This document shows positions 1-9,728 of a stretch of DNA of 64,000 bases, piece after piece (within the stretch, counting starts at the first letter, position 1; each line of letters begins with the position of its first letter). The stretch is taken from the NCBI RefSeq assembly GCF_024448935.1, contig NZ_JAMOIE010000001.1, positions 1 through 64,000 of the forward strand, given 5' to 3'. The DNA is from Stutzerimonas stutzeri (GTDB taxonomy: Bacteria > Pseudomonadota > Gammaproteobacteria > Pseudomonadales > Pseudomonadaceae). The translations under genes were made by a program, and so were the position numbers. The notes under the pieces were generated by a model. It was not told the DNA's origin. It saw only the letters and a program-made list of their open reading frames with translations, and did not search any database.

Positions 1-44
1 TTGCAGCTTGCAGTGCCGTTGTCATTATTGCTTCCGAGGCTTGC

Positions 45-1661
45 GTGTCCCACCCCGTCGAGCGCCGCTGGTATCCCATCACTTTCGCAGTTGCCGCGCT
101 GGTATTGCTGCCGCTGAGCGTCCTGCTGTTCAGTTGGAGCGATATCGACACCAGCATCTGGTCACATCTCTGGCAGACCCAACTGCCGCGTTTGCTGGGC
201 AATACGTTAACGCTGGTTCTAGGTGTTTCGGTGGGTGTGACCCTGCTCGGGGTCAGCCTGGCCTGGTTGACTTCGTTGTGTGAGTTCCCGGGGCGGCGCT
301 GGCTGGATTGGGCACTGATGCTGCCTTTTGCCATTCCCGCCTATGTGCTGGCGTTCGTGTTCATCGGGCTGCTCGATTTCGCCGGGCCGGTGCAGACACT
401 GGCTCGGGAGTGGTTCGGCAGTGGGGTGCGCTTTCCTCGGGTCCGGTCCACCGGCGGTGTCATCACCGTGCTGGTGCTGGTGTTCTATCCTTACGTCTAT
501 CTGCTTGCTCGCTCAGCCTTCATTGCTCAAGGCAAAGAGCTGATGGAAGCTGCGCGGGTTCTGGGCAAGTCGCCCTGGAAAGCATTCTGGACCGTCGCGT
601 TACCAATGGCGCGACCGGCAATCGGTGCCGGGTTGGCTTTGGCATTGATGGAAACACTCGCCGATTTCGGCGCCGTGGCGGTTTTCAATTTCGACACCTT
701 TACCACCGCGATATACAAGACCTGGTATGGGTTCTTCAGTCTCACCAGCGCCACTCAGCTGGCCAGCTTGTTGTTGTTGGCGGTGATGCTGGTGCTCTAT
801 GGCGAGCGCCGCGCGCGCGGGGCAGCCCGGCCCGCGCACGATCGGGCGCGCTCGGCGGTGCTTTACCGGCTTGGTGGCGTCAAGGCCCTGGCCGCCAGTA
901 GTTGGTGTGGCCTGGTGTTTCTCTGTGCCTTCGTCATACCCGTGCTGCAGTTGCTGGTCTGGCTCTGGCAGCGTGGGCGCTTCGATCTCGATGAGCGTTA
1001 CACCGGCTTGATCCTGCATACCCTTTATCTGGGCGGCCTGGCGGCGCTGATCACAGTGACTGTGGCGCTGTTGCTGGCTTTCGCCCGACGCCAGGCACCG
1101 CTGCGTCCGATAAAGATGGCAGTTGGGCTGGCGAATCTCGGTTACGCGCTGCCGGGGTCGGTGCTCGCCGTGTCGATCATGCTTGCGTTCAGCTACCTCG
1201 ACCGCGAACTGGTTGTGCCGCTGTCCGGCTGGCTCGGCGCCGCTGGCAAGCCGATCCTGCTGGGAAGCCTCGGCGCTTTGCTCCTGGCTTACCTGATTCG
1301 GTTCATGGCGGTGGCGTTCGGGCCGCTGGAAAGCGCACTGGCGCGGATTCGACCCTCTCTGCCGCAAGCCTCGCGCAGCCTTGGTGTAGGCGGGCCGGCG
1401 CTGTTTTTCCGGGTCTACCTGCCGTTGCTGTTGCCCGGTACGCTGAGTGCGGCATTGCTGGTATTCGTCGACGTGCTGAAGGAGATGCCGGCGACGCTGC
1501 TGATGCGGCCGTTCGGGTGGGACACGCTGTCGGTGAGGATCTTCGAGATGACCAGCGAAGGCGAGTGGGCGCGTGCCGCGCTGCCTGCGCTGACGCTGGT
1601 GCTGGTCGGGCTGTTGCCGGTCATCCTGCTGATTCGGCGTTCGGCCCGACGAGCGGGTTGA
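45..1661 (+). CDS. Iron(III)-type ABC transporter permease, two fused permease domains
   Basis: Inner-membrane permease of the FbpB/SfuB/FutB family, which moves periplasmic ferric iron delivered by a binding protein into the cytoplasm. The 538 residues contain two permease halves with about twelve hydrophobic segments. Each half has a cytoplasmic EAA-type coupling loop: EAARVLGKSPWKAF near residue 170 and QASRSLGVGGPALF near residue 445. The fused length is usual for this family. GTG at 45 is chosen because MSHPVERRWYP resembles pseudomonad homologues as I remember them. The frame is open to the left edge of the window, so a start further upstream cannot be excluded. The binding-protein gene expected before it lies outside the window. 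Iron as substrate is inferred from family resemblance only. Confidence 0.85.
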   Translation: MSHPVERRWYPITFAVAALVLLPLSVLLFSWSDIDTSIWSHLWQTQLPRLLGNTLTLVLGVSVGVTLLGVSLAWLTSLCEFPGRRWLDWALMLPFAIPAYVLAFVFIGLLDFAGPVQTLAREWFGSGVRFPRVRSTGGVITVLVLVFYPYVYLLARSAFIAQGKELMEAARVLGKSPWKAFWTVALPMARPAIGAGLALALMETLADFGAVAVFNFDTFTTAIYKTWYGFFSLTSATQLASLLLLAVMLVLYGERRARGAARPAHDRARSAVLYRLGGVKALAASSWCGLVFLCAFVIPVLQLLVWLWQRGRFDLDERYTGLILHTLYLGGLAALITVTVALLLAFARRQAPLRPIKMAVGLANLGYALPGSVLAVSIMLAFSYLDRELVVPLSGWLGAAGKPILLGSLGALLLAYLIRFMAVAFGPLESALARIRPSLPQASRSLGVGGPALFFRVYLPLLLPGTLSAALLVFVDVLKEMPATLLMRPFGWDTLSVRIFEMTSEGEWARAALPALTLVLVGLLPVILLIRRSARRAG

Positions 1662-1683
1662 GCATTCGCTCCATCGCCTCGCA

Positions 1684-1712
1684 GTGACCTGTCACGACCT
1701 TGGGGCTACAAT
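1684..1712 (+). promoter_or_regulatory. Candidate sigma-70 promoter of gcvT with an overlapping palindrome
   Basis: TACAAT at 1707-1712 is a good -10 and TGACCT at 1685-1690 a fair -35, 16 bp apart and about 90 bp before gcvT. The -35 lies inside the inverted repeat GTGAC-CT-GTCAC (1684-1695), which could be an operator. No glycine riboswitch consensus was recognised in the leader. Confidence 0.4.
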
Positions 1713-1803
1713 GCGCGCCATTCAAAAATCGTCGGGCTTGTCTGCTCGACTCTAATGAGCTTCACCCACGCCGCTTCGGCGACCTGCCCGGAAGGAGAAA
1801 CCC

Positions 1804-2886
1804 ATGGGTCAGCGTACTCCCCTCTACGATCAGCACCTCGCACTCGGCGCCAAGATGGTTGATTTCGGCGGCTGGGACATGCCGCTGCATTACGGCTCCC
1901 AGGTAGAGGAGCATCATCAGGTGCGACGTGATTGTGGGGTGTTCGACGTCTCCCACATGACCGTCGTCGATGTCACGGGCCCCGACGCCAAGGCCTACCT
2001 TCAGCGCTTGCTCGCCAATGACGTGAGTCGCCTCGGGCAGGTGGGGAAAGCGCTGTACTCGGCGATGCTCAATGAGCGCGGCGGCGTGATCGACGACTTG
2101 ATCGTCTATCTCACGGACTGGGGCTATCGCCTGGTCGTCAATGCCAGCACGCGCGATAAGGATCTGGCCTGGATGCAGGCGCAGGCCGAGGGTTTTGCCG
2201 TCGAAGTGACCGAGCGGCCCGAGCTGGCGATGCTGGCCATCCAGGGGCCGCAGGCGCGAGCCAGGACGGCTGAGCTGGTCAGCCAGCCTCGGGCCGCGCT
2301 GATTCAGGAATTGAAACCGTTTCATGGCCGGGCCGCTGGCGACTGGTTCATCGGCCGCACCGGCTATACCGGCGAGGACGGCCTGGAAATCATCCTGCCG
2401 GCCGAGCAGGCTCCCGATTTGCTCACCGAGCTGGTCGGCGCCGGTATTTCACCGATCGGGTTGGGCGCGCGTGACACGCTGCGTCTGGAGGCCGGTCTGA
2501 ACCTCTACGGCCAGGACATGACCGAAGACGTCTCACCGCTGCAGGCCAACATGGGCTGGACCGTGGCCTGGGAGCCAACCCAGCGCGACTTCATCGGGCG
2601 CGCGGCACTGCAGGCGCAGAAAGAACAACGCGATCTGCCGAAACTCGTGGGCCTGGTACTCGAAGAGCGCGGCGTGCTGCGTGCCCATCAGACCGTGCGG
2701 GTCAATGGTATTGGCGAAGGCGAAATTACCAGCGGTAGTTTTTCGCCTACGCTTGGCAAGGCCATTGCGCTCGCGCGTGTTCCGGCCGGGACGGCTGATC
2801 GTGCCGAAGTGGAAATCCGCGGCAAGTGGTATCCCGTGCGCGTGGTGCGTCCGACTTTCGTGCGTCACGGCAAAGTACTGGTGTAA
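1804..2886 (+). CDS. gcvT: Glycine cleavage system T protein (aminomethyltransferase)
   Basis: Tetrahydrofolate-dependent aminomethyltransferase of the glycine cleavage complex. It takes the aminomethyl group from lipoyl-GcvH, releases ammonia and forms 5,10-methylene-THF. The 360-residue length is typical. Near the N terminus it has [22 protein letters not shown], broken here as [11 protein letters not shown] then [11 protein letters not shown], followed by [19 protein letters not shown] and [13 protein letters not shown] are also GcvT hallmarks. The ATG follows a strong GGAAGGAG ribosome site. It is first of gcvT-gcvH-gcvP, 80 bp before gcvH, so the cluster probably works as one unit. The lipoamide dehydrogenase (L protein) is not in the window, as is usual. 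Confidence 0.97.
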   Translation: MGQRTPLYDQHLALGAKMVDFGGWDMPLHYGSQVEEHHQVRRDCGVFDVSHMTVVDVTGPDAKAYLQRLLANDVSRLGQVGKALYSAMLNERGGVIDDLIVYLTDWGYRLVVNASTRDKDLAWMQAQAEGFAVEVTERPELAMLAIQGPQARARTAELVSQPRAALIQELKPFHGRAAGDWFIGRTGYTGEDGLEIILPAEQAPDLLTELVGAGISPIGLGARDTLRLEAGLNLYGQDMTEDVSPLQANMGWTVAWEPTQRDFIGRAALQAQKEQRDLPKLVGLVLEERGVLRAHQTVRVNGIGEGEITSGSFSPTLGKAIALARVPAGTADRAEVEIRGKWYPVRVVRPTFVRHGKVLV

Positions 2887-2966
2887 ATTCGACCAAGTGC
2901 AATTTTGCAACGGGCCGCAGAGCCTGCTTCGTGCCCGCAACCGACAGCTTTTTTGAGGACCTACGA

Positions 2967-3356
2967 ATGAGCGACATCCCCAGCGATCTGCGTTACGCCG
3001 CGAGCCACGAGTGGGCCCGTCTCGAAGCCGATGGTAGTGTTAGCGTCGGTATCTCCGACCATGCCCAGGAAGCGTTGGGCGATGTGGTGTATGTGGAGCT
3101 GCCGGAGATCGGCCAGCGGCTGACCGCGGGGCAGCAAGCGGGTGTGGTGGAGTCGGTAAAGGCCGCTTCGGACATTTACGCGCCGATTTCCGGGGAGGTG
3201 GTCTCGATCAACGAACAACTCACCGATTCGCCGGAAAACGTCAACAGCGAACCCTATGACAGCTGGTTCTTCCGGATTCAGCCGAGCGATGCCTCGCAAC
3301 TGGAGAAGCTGCTCGATGCAGAGGCTTACAAGGCCTCCTGCGACGCCGAAGCCTAA
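2967..3356 (+). CDS. gcvH: Glycine cleavage system H protein
   Basis: Lipoyl carrier of the glycine cleavage system, shuttling the aminomethyl group between GcvP, GcvT and the L protein. It has 129 residues, the normal size. The lipoylation site is Lys65 in [10 protein letters not shown], and the N-terminal Y-x-x-SHEW motif is present. ATG 2967 has a GAGGA ribosome site; a longer open frame starting at 2826 overlaps gcvT and has no family support. It lies between gcvT and gcvP. Confidence 0.97.
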   Translation: MSDIPSDLRYAASHEWARLEADGSVSVGISDHAQEALGDVVYVELPEIGQRLTAGQQAGVVESVKAASDIYAPISGEVVSINEQLTDSPENVNSEPYDSWFFRIQPSDASQLEKLLDAEAYKASCDAEA

Positions 3357-3370
3357 GCGATCAAATCCTA

Positions 3371-3450
3371 AAGCCCCACAATGCAGGCGTGTGCAAACCG
3401 AGCGAAGTCGATTTTCATAGCAGCCCGCATGTCGGGGCTTGCCTTTTTCG
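3371..3450 (+). terminator. Terminator-like long hairpin between gcvH and gcvP
   Basis: AAGCCCC (3371-3377) pairs with GGGGCTT (3434-3440), and the next bases inward also largely pair (ATGCAGGC with GCCCGCAT). The second arm is followed at once by CCTTTTT. This resembles an intrinsic terminator or attenuator inside the operon and would lower gcvP relative to gcvT-gcvH. Its activity is an inference from the fold and T-run. Confidence 0.45.
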
Positions 3451-3462
3451 AGAGAAGCAGTG

Positions 3463-6339
3463 ATGTCTCAAGTGCCGCGCCTTTCCCAGCTCCAGCAACC
3501 TGACGCCTTTTTGCGTCGCCATCTCGGCCCTGATGCGGATGAGCAACAGGCCATGCTCGATGCGCTCGGCTTGTCCAGCCGTGAAGAGCTGGTCAAGCAG
3601 ACCGTACCGCCGGCGATTCGCCTGCAAGGCGATCTGGCGCTGCCGGCCGCGCTGGATGAACAGGAAGCACTGGCGCGCTTGCGAGGCTACGCGGAACACA
3701 ACCAGCTCTGGACCAGCCTGATCGGAATGGGCTACCACGGCACCATCACGCCGCCGGTAATTCTGCGCAACGTCTTGGAAAACCCGGGCTGGTATACCGC
3801 TTACACGCCTTATCAACCTGAGATTGCCCAGGGTCGTCTGGAGGCGCTGCTGAATTTCCAGCAACTGACCATCGACCTCACCGGACTCGATCTGGCCAAT
3901 GCCTCGCTGCTCGACGAAGCCACAGCCGCAGCGGAAGCCATGACCCTGGCGCGGCGAACGGCCAAGAGCAAGAGCAACTGCTTCTTCGTTGATGAAAATT
4001 GCCACCCGCAAACGCTCTCGGTGGTGCAGACCCGTGCCGACGCCTTTGGTTTCGATCTGGTGGTCGGTGCGCTTGAGGATATCGCCGGGCAGGAAGTATT
4101 CGGTGCGCTGCTTCAATACCCCGACACTCATGGCGAGATTCGCGATCTGCGACCGGCGATCGAGGCGCTCCACGCCAAGCAAGCCCTGGCCTGCGTCGCG
4201 GCGGACCTGCTCAGCCTGCTGCTGCTGACGCCGCCTGGCGAGCTGGGCGCGGATGTGGTGCTCGGTTCAACCCAGCGATTTGGCGTACCGATGGGCTACG
4301 GTGGTCCCCACGCCGCCTATTTCGCTACCCGCGACGCCTTCAAGCGCGCCATGCCCGGCCGCATCATCGGCGTGTCCAAGGACGCCCGCGGCAACACGGC
4401 GCTGCGCATGGCATTGCAAACGCGCGAACAGCATATCCGTCGCGAGAAGGCCAATTCCAACATCTGTACCGCGCAGGTGCTGCTGGCCAACATCGCCAGC
4501 TGTTATGCCGTCTACCACGGTCCGGAAGGGCTCAAGCGCATCGCTCAGCGCACCCATCGACTGACCTCGATCCTGGCCAGCGCACTGGAAATGAAGGGCA
4601 TCACGCGCACCAACCAGCATTTCTTCGACACGCTGACGCTTGAGGTGGGCGGCGCACAGACGGCGATCCTCGAAAGTGCTCGCGCGGCGCGGATCAATCT
4701 GCGCATCCTCGGTCGCGGCAAGCTGGGTGTCAGCCTCGACGAGACCTGTAACGAGCAGACCGTGGAGCAGCTGCTGGCGGTGTTCCTCGGTGCCGATCAC
4801 GGACTGAACATCGCGACGCTGGACGCGGGTGAAATCCTCAGCGGCATCCCGAACCAACTGCAGCGCAGCAGCGCTTATCTGACTCACCCGGTGTTCAACA
4901 CCCACCACAGCGAAACCGAGATGCTGCGTTACCTTAAGCAGCTGGAGAACAAGGACCTGGCATTGAACCAGGCGATGATCCCGCTCGGTTCCTGCACCAT
5001 GAAGCTGAACGCCACCAGCGAGATGGTGCCGATTACATGGCCGGAGTTCGCCAACCTGCATCCGTTCGCACCGCAGGAGCAGGCGCAGGGCTACAAGCTG
5101 ATGATCGACGAGCTGGAAGCCTGGCTCTGTGCGATCACCGGCTTCGACGCGATCTCGATGCAGCCCAATTCCGGTGCCCAGGGCGAATACGCCGGCCTGG
5201 TCGCGATCCGCAAGTATCACGAGAGCCGCGGCGAGGGCCAGCGTGACATCTGCCTGATTCCATCTTCGGCCCACGGCACCAACCCTGCGTCGGCGCAAAT
5301 GGTCAGCATGCGTGTGGTGATTGTCGACTGCGACAAGGCGGGGAACGTCGATTTCGGGGACCTCAAGCGCAAGGCGGCCGAGGCGGGTGACAAGCTGTCC
5401 TGCCTGATGATCACCTATCCGTCGACCCATGGTGTCTACGAAGAAGGCGTTCGGGAGATCTGCGAAGCGATTCATGCGCAGGGCGGCCAGGTGTACATGG
5501 ACGGCGCCAACCTCAACGCCCAGGTCGGTCTGGCGCGGCCGGCCGATATCGGCGCAGACGTTTCGCACATGAACTTGCATAAAACGTTCTGTATCCCGCA
5601 TGGCGGTGGCGGCCCAGGCATGGGTCCGATCGGTATCAAGGCGCATCTGCAGCCTTTCGTTGCCAATCATCCGGTGATCGAGTTGCAGGGCCCGAATCCG
5701 CAGAACGGCGCGGTCAGCGCCGCGCCTTGGGGAAGCGCCAGCATCCTGCCGATCAGCTGGATGTACATCGCCATGATGGGGCCACAGCTGCGCGACGCCA
5801 CCGAGGTCGCGATCCTCAGCGCCAACTACCTGGCGATGCGTCTCGGCGAGGCCTTCCCGGTTCTCTACAGCGGCCGCAACGGTCGCGTGGCACACGAATG
5901 CATCATTGACCTGCGGCCGCTCAAGGCGCAGACCGGCATCACCGAGGAGGACGTCGCCAAGCGCCTGATCGACTACGGCTTCCACGCGCCGACCATGTCT
6001 TTCCCGGTGCCGGGCACGCTGATGATCGAGCCGACCGAGAGCGAGTCTAAAGCCGAGCTGGATCGTTTCGTCGAAGCGATGCTGAGCATTCGTGCTGAGA
6101 TCGCCAAGGTGGAAAACGGTGGGTGGCCTGCCGAGGACAACCCGCTGGTACGCGCGCCGCATACGCTGGCCGACGTGACCAACCTGTGGGATCGTCCCTA
6201 CAGCATTGCCGAAGGCGTGACGCCGAGCGCCCACACTCAGGCGCACAAGTACTGGCCCGCGGTGAATAGGGTCGACAATGTTTTTGGGGACCGCAACCTG
6301 TTCTGTGCCTGCGTGCCGGTCGAGGAATACAGGGGTTGA
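3463..6339 (+). CDS. gcvP: Glycine dehydrogenase (decarboxylating), P protein
   Basis: PLP enzyme that decarboxylates glycine and transfers the aminomethyl group to lipoyl-GcvH. It is the single-chain form of 958 residues, where many Gram-positive bacteria have two subunits. The PLP lysine is Lys707 in [20 protein letters not shown], given as [10 protein letters not shown] plus [20 protein letters not shown] in the N-terminal half and [11 protein letters not shown] in the middle are family motifs. ATG 3463 follows GAGAAG; the frame extends eight codons further upstream without a better start. It ends the gcv cluster and converges on engB. No frameshift is visible. Confidence 0.97.
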   Translation: MSQVPRLSQLQQPDAFLRRHLGPDADEQQAMLDALGLSSREELVKQTVPPAIRLQGDLALPAALDEQEALARLRGYAEHNQLWTSLIGMGYHGTITPPVILRNVLENPGWYTAYTPYQPEIAQGRLEALLNFQQLTIDLTGLDLANASLLDEATAAAEAMTLARRTAKSKSNCFFVDENCHPQTLSVVQTRADAFGFDLVVGALEDIAGQEVFGALLQYPDTHGEIRDLRPAIEALHAKQALACVAADLLSLLLLTPPGELGADVVLGSTQRFGVPMGYGGPHAAYFATRDAFKRAMPGRIIGVSKDARGNTALRMALQTREQHIRREKANSNICTAQVLLANIASCYAVYHGPEGLKRIAQRTHRLTSILASALEMKGITRTNQHFFDTLTLEVGGAQTAILESARAARINLRILGRGKLGVSLDETCNEQTVEQLLAVFLGADHGLNIATLDAGEILSGIPNQLQRSSAYLTHPVFNTHHSETEMLRYLKQLENKDLALNQAMIPLGSCTMKLNATSEMVPITWPEFANLHPFAPQEQAQGYKLMIDELEAWLCAITGFDAISMQPNSGAQGEYAGLVAIRKYHESRGEGQRDICLIPSSAHGTNPASAQMVSMRVVIVDCDKAGNVDFGDLKRKAAEAGDKLSCLMITYPSTHGVYEEGVREICEAIHAQGGQVYMDGANLNAQVGLARPADIGADVSHMNLHKTFCIPHGGGGPGMGPIGIKAHLQPFVANHPVIELQGPNPQNGAVSAAPWGSASILPISWMYIAMMGPQLRDATEVAILSANYLAMRLGEAFPVLYSGRNGRVAHECIIDLRPLKAQTGITEEDVAKRLIDYGFHAPTMSFPVPGTLMIEPTESESKAELDRFVEAMLSIRAEIAKVENGGWPAEDNPLVRAPHTLADVTNLWDRPYSIAEGVTPSAHTQAHKYWPAVNRVDNVFGDRNLFCACVPVEEYRG

Positions 6340-6348
6340 AGCGAAAAG

Positions 6349-6512
6349 ACGATAAAAGCGCTTGAAGCTGCAGGCCTGAAGCCAAAGCGGCTTCAGCTCC
6401 CGCGTGGAAAGGCGGCATCGAGTTGCAAAAGCTGCGGAAAAGCGAAAAGCGCCCGCCAGGAGGGTTTGAGCCAAAGCCCTTCCAGCTTCCAGCTTCCAGC
6501 CTTCAGCCTCCC
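6349..6512. repeat. Intergenic GCTTGAAGCTG / CTTCCAGC-type repeats
   Basis: Between gcvP and engB are GCTTGAAGCTGCAGGCCTGAA (given as GCTTGAAGCTG then CAGGCCTGAA), GGCTTCAGCTCC, and at about 6480-6510 the iterated CTTCCAGCTTCCAGC and CTTCAGCCTCC. The same word family fills the pstA-pstB and pstB-phoU gaps. The last copy reaches the 3' end of engB. It probably acts as a convergent stem-loop or repeat region; no gene is seen. Confidence 0.5.
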
Positions 6513-7141
6513 GCCTGCCCCCCTTCCAGCATCCCCAGCAGTTGCGCCAGCACCAGCTGGGCTTCTTCCACGCCCTGCCGCTTCGGCGCTGAGAACAGCT
6601 GGACGCTGACGCCATCTCCCCACCCCTTGCGGATGTCGCGCTGGATCGCCAGCAACGCGTTTTTGGCTGCGCCGAAGGCAAGCTTGTCTGACTTGGTCAG
6701 CAAGATGTGTAGCGGCATCTCGCTGGCGCTGGACCAGTCGAGCATCATACGGTCGAACTCGGTCAGCGGGTGGCGGATGTCCATCATCAAGAACACCCCA
6801 GCGAGACTCTCGCGGCTGCTCAGGTAGGCTTCCAAATGACGCTGCCAATGCTGCTTCAACGGGATCGGCACCTTTGCATAGCCGTAGCCGGGAAGATCGA
6901 CCAGGCGATGGTGTTCATCGAGGCTGAAGAAGTTCAGCAGCTGGGTGCGCCCGGGCGTCTTCGACGTGCGGGCGAGACTGGCATGGGTGAGCGTGTTCAG
7001 CGCACTGGACTTGCCCGCGTTCGAGCGCCCGGCGAAAGCGACTTCCAGGCCCTCGTCAGCCGGGCATTGATCGACCTTGGCGGCACTGGTCATGAACGTG
7101 GCTTGCTGGCAGAGGCCTAGAATCGGGTTTTTTGGGAGCAT
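6503..7141 (-). CDS. engB: Ribosome biogenesis GTP-binding protein YihA/YsxC (EngB)
   Basis: Essential-type small GTPase that takes part in large ribosomal subunit maturation in the cytoplasm. The 212 residues carry G1 GRSNAGKS (38-45), an effector loop with [13 protein letters not shown]3 [11 protein letters not shown] and G4 TKSDK, in TRAFAC order. The start at 7141 matches the pseudomonad N terminus [16 protein letters not shown] as I recall it. It is divergent from cytochrome c4 and convergent with gcvP. In P. aeruginosa engB also lies near the cytochrome c4 and dsbA homologues, which supports orthology. Confidence 0.95.
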   Translation of the reverse strand: MLPKNPILGLCQQATFMTSAAKVDQCPADEGLEVAFAGRSNAGKSSALNTLTHASLARTSKTPGRTQLLNFFSLDEHHRLVDLPGYGYAKVPIPLKQHWQRHLEAYLSSRESLAGVFLMMDIRHPLTEFDRMMLDWSSASEMPLHILLTKSDKLAFGAAKNALLAIQRDIRKGWGDGVSVQLFSAPKRQGVEEAQLVLAQLLGMLEGGQAGG

Positions 7142-7408
7142 GGGCTTTCCGGTGAGTGCGCGGGGTGCGGCAATGGTTCATTTCCGTTTCAGGAGCGCCA
7201 GTATATAATGCCGCAGATTTTGTGTGCGCTTTGGTCTAAAAACGAGGCCGAGTGGCCGCTCTGCCGGCCGCTTTCGGCGACCGACCGGAAGCGAGCAAGG
7301 CGTTGCTCAAGCGCCCGCTCGGACGTCGCCTTGTTTATAACGAGCGTCGCCATGGCCCTAGCGGTCGGACTGATTTCTTTAAACCCTTAGCCGTAGTTGG
7401 ATGAGCTG
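7142..7408 (+). promoter_or_regulatory. engB-cytochrome c4 intergenic region with candidate promoter and long leader
   Basis: TATAAT at 7204-7209 is a perfect -10. The hexamer 17 bp upstream, TTTCCG, is a poor -35, so an activator may be needed. If used, the cytochrome c4 mRNA has a leader of about 190 nt rich in short self-complementary segments such as GGCCGCTCTGCCGGCC. No coding gene is supported: the 60-codon frame at 7208 begins on the -10 itself. Confidence 0.35.
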
Positions 7409-8041
7409 ATGAACAAAGTACTCGTGAGTCTGCTGTTGACCCTTGGCATCACCGGTATCGCCCACGCGGCTGGAAATGCAGAAGCAGGAAAAGAAAAGGT
7501 CGCCGTCTGTGGTGCTTGCCACGGTGCCGACGGCAACAGTGCCGCACCGAACTTCCCGAAACTCGCAGGCCAGGGCCCGAACTATCTGTTCAAGCAGCTG
7601 CAGGATATCAAGGCGGGCAGCAGCCCCACAGCCGAGCCTGGCGTCGGTCGCAAGGTGCTGGAAATGACCGGTATTCTCGATCCCTACAGCGATCAGGATC
7701 TCCAGGACATGGCCGCCTATTTCGCCAGCCAGAAGATGACCATCGGCACGGCCGACCCGGCTCTGGTCGCTCAGGGTGAGCAGCTTTTCCGCGGTGGCAA
7801 GCTGGAACAGGGCATGCCGGCTTGCTCCGGTTGTCACGCACCGGACGGCGTCGGCAACAGCCTGGCGCGGTTTCCGCGTCTGGGCGGTCAGCACGCGGCC
7901 TATACGGCCAAGCAGCTCACCGATTTCCGCGAAGGCGATCGCACCAACGATGGCGACGCGGCCATCATGCGCACCATCGCCTCGAAGCTGAGCAACAAAG
8001 ACATCCAGGCCCTGTCGAGCTACATCCAAGGCCTGCACTGA
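7409..8041 (+). CDS. Di-haem cytochrome c4
   Basis: Periplasmic, probably membrane-associated, electron carrier that passes electrons from the bc1 side of the chain to terminal oxidases. The 210-residue precursor has a signal peptide cut after IAHA (residue 20). It carries two class I haem domains: CGACH (34-38) with Met86 as probable ligand, and CSGCH (139-143) with Met187. It strongly resembles P. stutzeri cytochrome c4 as I remember it, including VGRKVLEMTG and GGQHAAYTAKQLTDFREG. ATG 7409 follows GGATGAG; an upstream in-frame TTG at 7397 would lengthen the signal peptide only. It precedes dsbA, whose role in thiol redox control is relevant to cytochrome c maturation. Confidence 0.95.
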   Translation: MNKVLVSLLLTLGITGIAHAAGNAEAGKEKVAVCGACHGADGNSAAPNFPKLAGQGPNYLFKQLQDIKAGSSPTAEPGVGRKVLEMTGILDPYSDQDLQDMAAYFASQKMTIGTADPALVAQGEQLFRGGKLEQGMPACSGCHAPDGVGNSLARFPRLGGQHAAYTAKQLTDFREGDRTNDGDAAIMRTIASKLSNKDIQALSSYIQGLH

Positions 8042-8060
8042 TCGTTTTCCGATCAGCCTA

Positions 8061-8097
8061 AAAAGGCGTTCAGGGCATGAGTCTGAACGCCTTTTTT
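8061..8097 (+). terminator. Intrinsic terminator after cytochrome c4
   Basis: The stem AGGCGTTCAG / CTGAACGCCT closes an eight- or nine-base loop and is followed by seven T residues. It is a classic rho-independent terminator 20 bp after the stop codon. TATAAT at 8113-8118, just beyond it, is a possible -10 for dsbA. Confidence 0.9.
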
Positions 8098-8222
8098 TGT
8101 TTTCGGCCTCGCTATAATGATTGTCAAGATATTGAAAAGCGGCGGAAAGCGCTGGCGAGCAAGCTTGAATTGCTGCAGCCTGTGGCGCTATTCGGTCAGC
8201 CGTTCATTACAAGGGAGTCATC

Positions 8223-8852
8223 ATGCGTAAACTCGTCCTCAGTGCCCTGCTCGTTACCGCCAGTCTGTTCGGCTTTTCAGTCAGTGCGGCAGAGTTCCAG
8301 GCTGGTAAGGAATACGTCGAGCTGAAGAATCCGGTACCGGTTGCCGAGCCGGCCAAGATCGAGGTGGTCGAACTGTTCTGGTATGGCTGCCCGCATTGTT
8401 ACCAGTTCGAGCCGGTGATCAATCCATGGATCAAGCAACTGCCTGACGATGTCGATTTCAAGCGCATCCCGGCGATGTTCGGCGGCGTCTGGAACACCCA
8501 CGGTCAGATGTTCCTCGCGCTGGAGTCCATGGGCGTCGAGCAGAAAGTCCATGACGCCGTGTTCAATGCTTATCATCGAGACGGTAACAAGCTCGACACG
8601 CCGGAAAAGATGGCGGCGCTCCTCGAGGGGCAGGGTGTCGACAAGCAAGCTTTCCTCAAGGCTTATAACTCCTTTGGCGTGAAGAGCCGTGCCGAGCAGG
8701 CGAAGAAGCTGGCGATGGCTTATCAGATCACAGGTGTTCCGGTGATGATCGTCAACGGCAAGTACCGTTTCGATATCGGCTCCGCCGGTGGCCCCGAGCG
8801 GGCACTGGATGTTGCTGACTTCCTCATCGAAAAAGAACGCGCGGCCCGGTAA
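8223..8852 (+). CDS. dsbA: Periplasmic thiol:disulfide oxidoreductase DsbA
   Basis: Introduces disulfide bonds into exported proteins and is reoxidised by DsbB. The 209-residue precursor has a signal peptide ending near VSAAE. The thioredoxin fold has an inserted helical domain. The active site is Cys56-Pro-His-Cys59 in WYGCPHCY, and the cis-proline is Pro173 in TGVPVMIVNG. It has its own terminator-isolated promoter region and a strong AAGGGAG ribosome site. The next gene starts 7 bp downstream, so they are probably cotranscribed. Confidence 0.96.
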   Translation: MRKLVLSALLVTASLFGFSVSAAEFQAGKEYVELKNPVPVAEPAKIEVVELFWYGCPHCYQFEPVINPWIKQLPDDVDFKRIPAMFGGVWNTHGQMFLALESMGVEQKVHDAVFNAYHRDGNKLDTPEKMAALLEGQGVDKQAFLKAYNSFGVKSRAEQAKKLAMAYQITGVPVMIVNGKYRFDIGSAGGPERALDVADFLIEKERAAR

Positions 8853-8858
8853 GCACGG

Positions 8859-9728
8859 GTGCTTCGTCGCTGGAGCTCACCACGCCTGGCCGGCCCCGGC
8901 CAGGCGCAGGTCAATCCGCTTTGCCTGGATTCCAGCGGTCTGCCCTGTGACGGCCGGTTGCGCCTGCTGAGCTTCAACATTCAGGTCGGGATCAGCACCG
9001 AGCGCTATCACCATTACCTCACCCGTAGCTGGCAGCACTTGTTGCCACACACCGGGCGCGCGCGGAACTTACAGCGAATCGGCGACTTGCTGGCCAACTA
9101 CGATCTGGTGGCGCTGCAAGAAGCGGACGGTGGCAGTATGCGATCGGGCTATGTCAATCAGGTCGAGCATCTTGCGCAGCTCGGCGCTTTTCCGTACTGG
9201 TACCAGCAGCTCAACCGCAACCTGGGACGCTTCGCTCAGCACAGCAACGGCGTGCTGAGTCGCCTGGAACCGCAGGGGCTGGAAGACCATCCGTTGCCAG
9301 GACCATCCGGCCGTGGCGCGATTCTGCTCCGCTTTGGCCAGGGTGAGAACGCCCTTGTCGTGGTGGTGATGCATCTGGCGCTTGGCGGTGGCGCACGCAC
9401 GCGCCAACTGGCGTATATCCGCGACCTGATAGGTGGCTACCGCCATCAGATTCTGATGGGCGACATGAATACCCATGCCAGCGATCTGCTGGAGCACTCA
9501 CCCCTGCGTGATCTTGGCCTGCAAGCACCGCAGATCCAGGCGACGTTCCCCAGCTGGCGTCCGCAACGCTGCCTGGACCATATTCTGCTGAGCCCAAGCC
9601 TGACGCTCGAACGCGTCGACGTACTGGCCCAGGCAACTTCGGACCACCTGCCGGTCGCGGTGGAGATCCGCCTGCCTGACGCGCTGCATGATGCTGATGC
9701 ATTGCCTGTATCCACGGACAGGATTTGA
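8859..9728 (+). CDS. Endonuclease/exonuclease/phosphatase family protein
   Basis: Metal-dependent phosphoesterase fold of unknown physiological substrate. Fold motifs in order are LLSFNIQVG, LQEADGG (catalytic Glu), VVVMHLALG, LMGDMNTH (Asp/Asn) and SDHLPVAVEI (Asp-His), so the active site looks complete. It has 289 residues and no clear signal peptide. The start is GTG 8859, seven bases after dsbA. The stop TGA shares its last base with the ATG of the diguanylate cyclase remnant at 9728, showing that the two genes were once translationally coupled. Synteny with P. aeruginosa (dsbA, this gene, diguanylate cyclase) supports orthology but not a function. Confidence 0.88.
   Translation: MLRRWSSPRLAGPGQAQVNPLCLDSSGLPCDGRLRLLSFNIQVGISTERYHHYLTRSWQHLLPHTGRARNLQRIGDLLANYDLVALQEADGGSMRSGYVNQVEHLAQLGAFPYWYQQLNRNLGRFAQHSNGVLSRLEPQGLEDHPLPGPSGRGAILLRFGQGENALVVVVMHLALGGGARTRQLAYIRDLIGGYRHQILMGDMNTHASDLLEHSPLRDLGLQAPQIQATFPSWRPQRCLDHILLSPSLTLERVDVLAQATSDHLPVAVEIRLPDALHDADALPVSTDRI

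Noticed and set aside
1662-1803. Glycine riboswitch before gcvT
   Set aside because: I looked for the conserved aptamer cores and found none; only a promoter-like sequence and a small palindrome are present.
4267-6681. Long minus-strand open frame of 804 codons over gcvP
   Set aside because: It is antisense to a perfect GcvP and only reflects high-GC third-position bias; its composition is rich in Arg and His with no domain.
7208-7390. 60-codon frame before cytochrome c4
   Set aside because: Its ATG overlaps the TATAAT -10 element and no ribosome site or known family is evident.
7142-7408. A known sRNA next to engB, such as ErsA or Spot 42
   Set aside because: Those lie between engB and polA in other bacteria; polA is absent here and no AlgU-type promoter or terminator was found in this gap.
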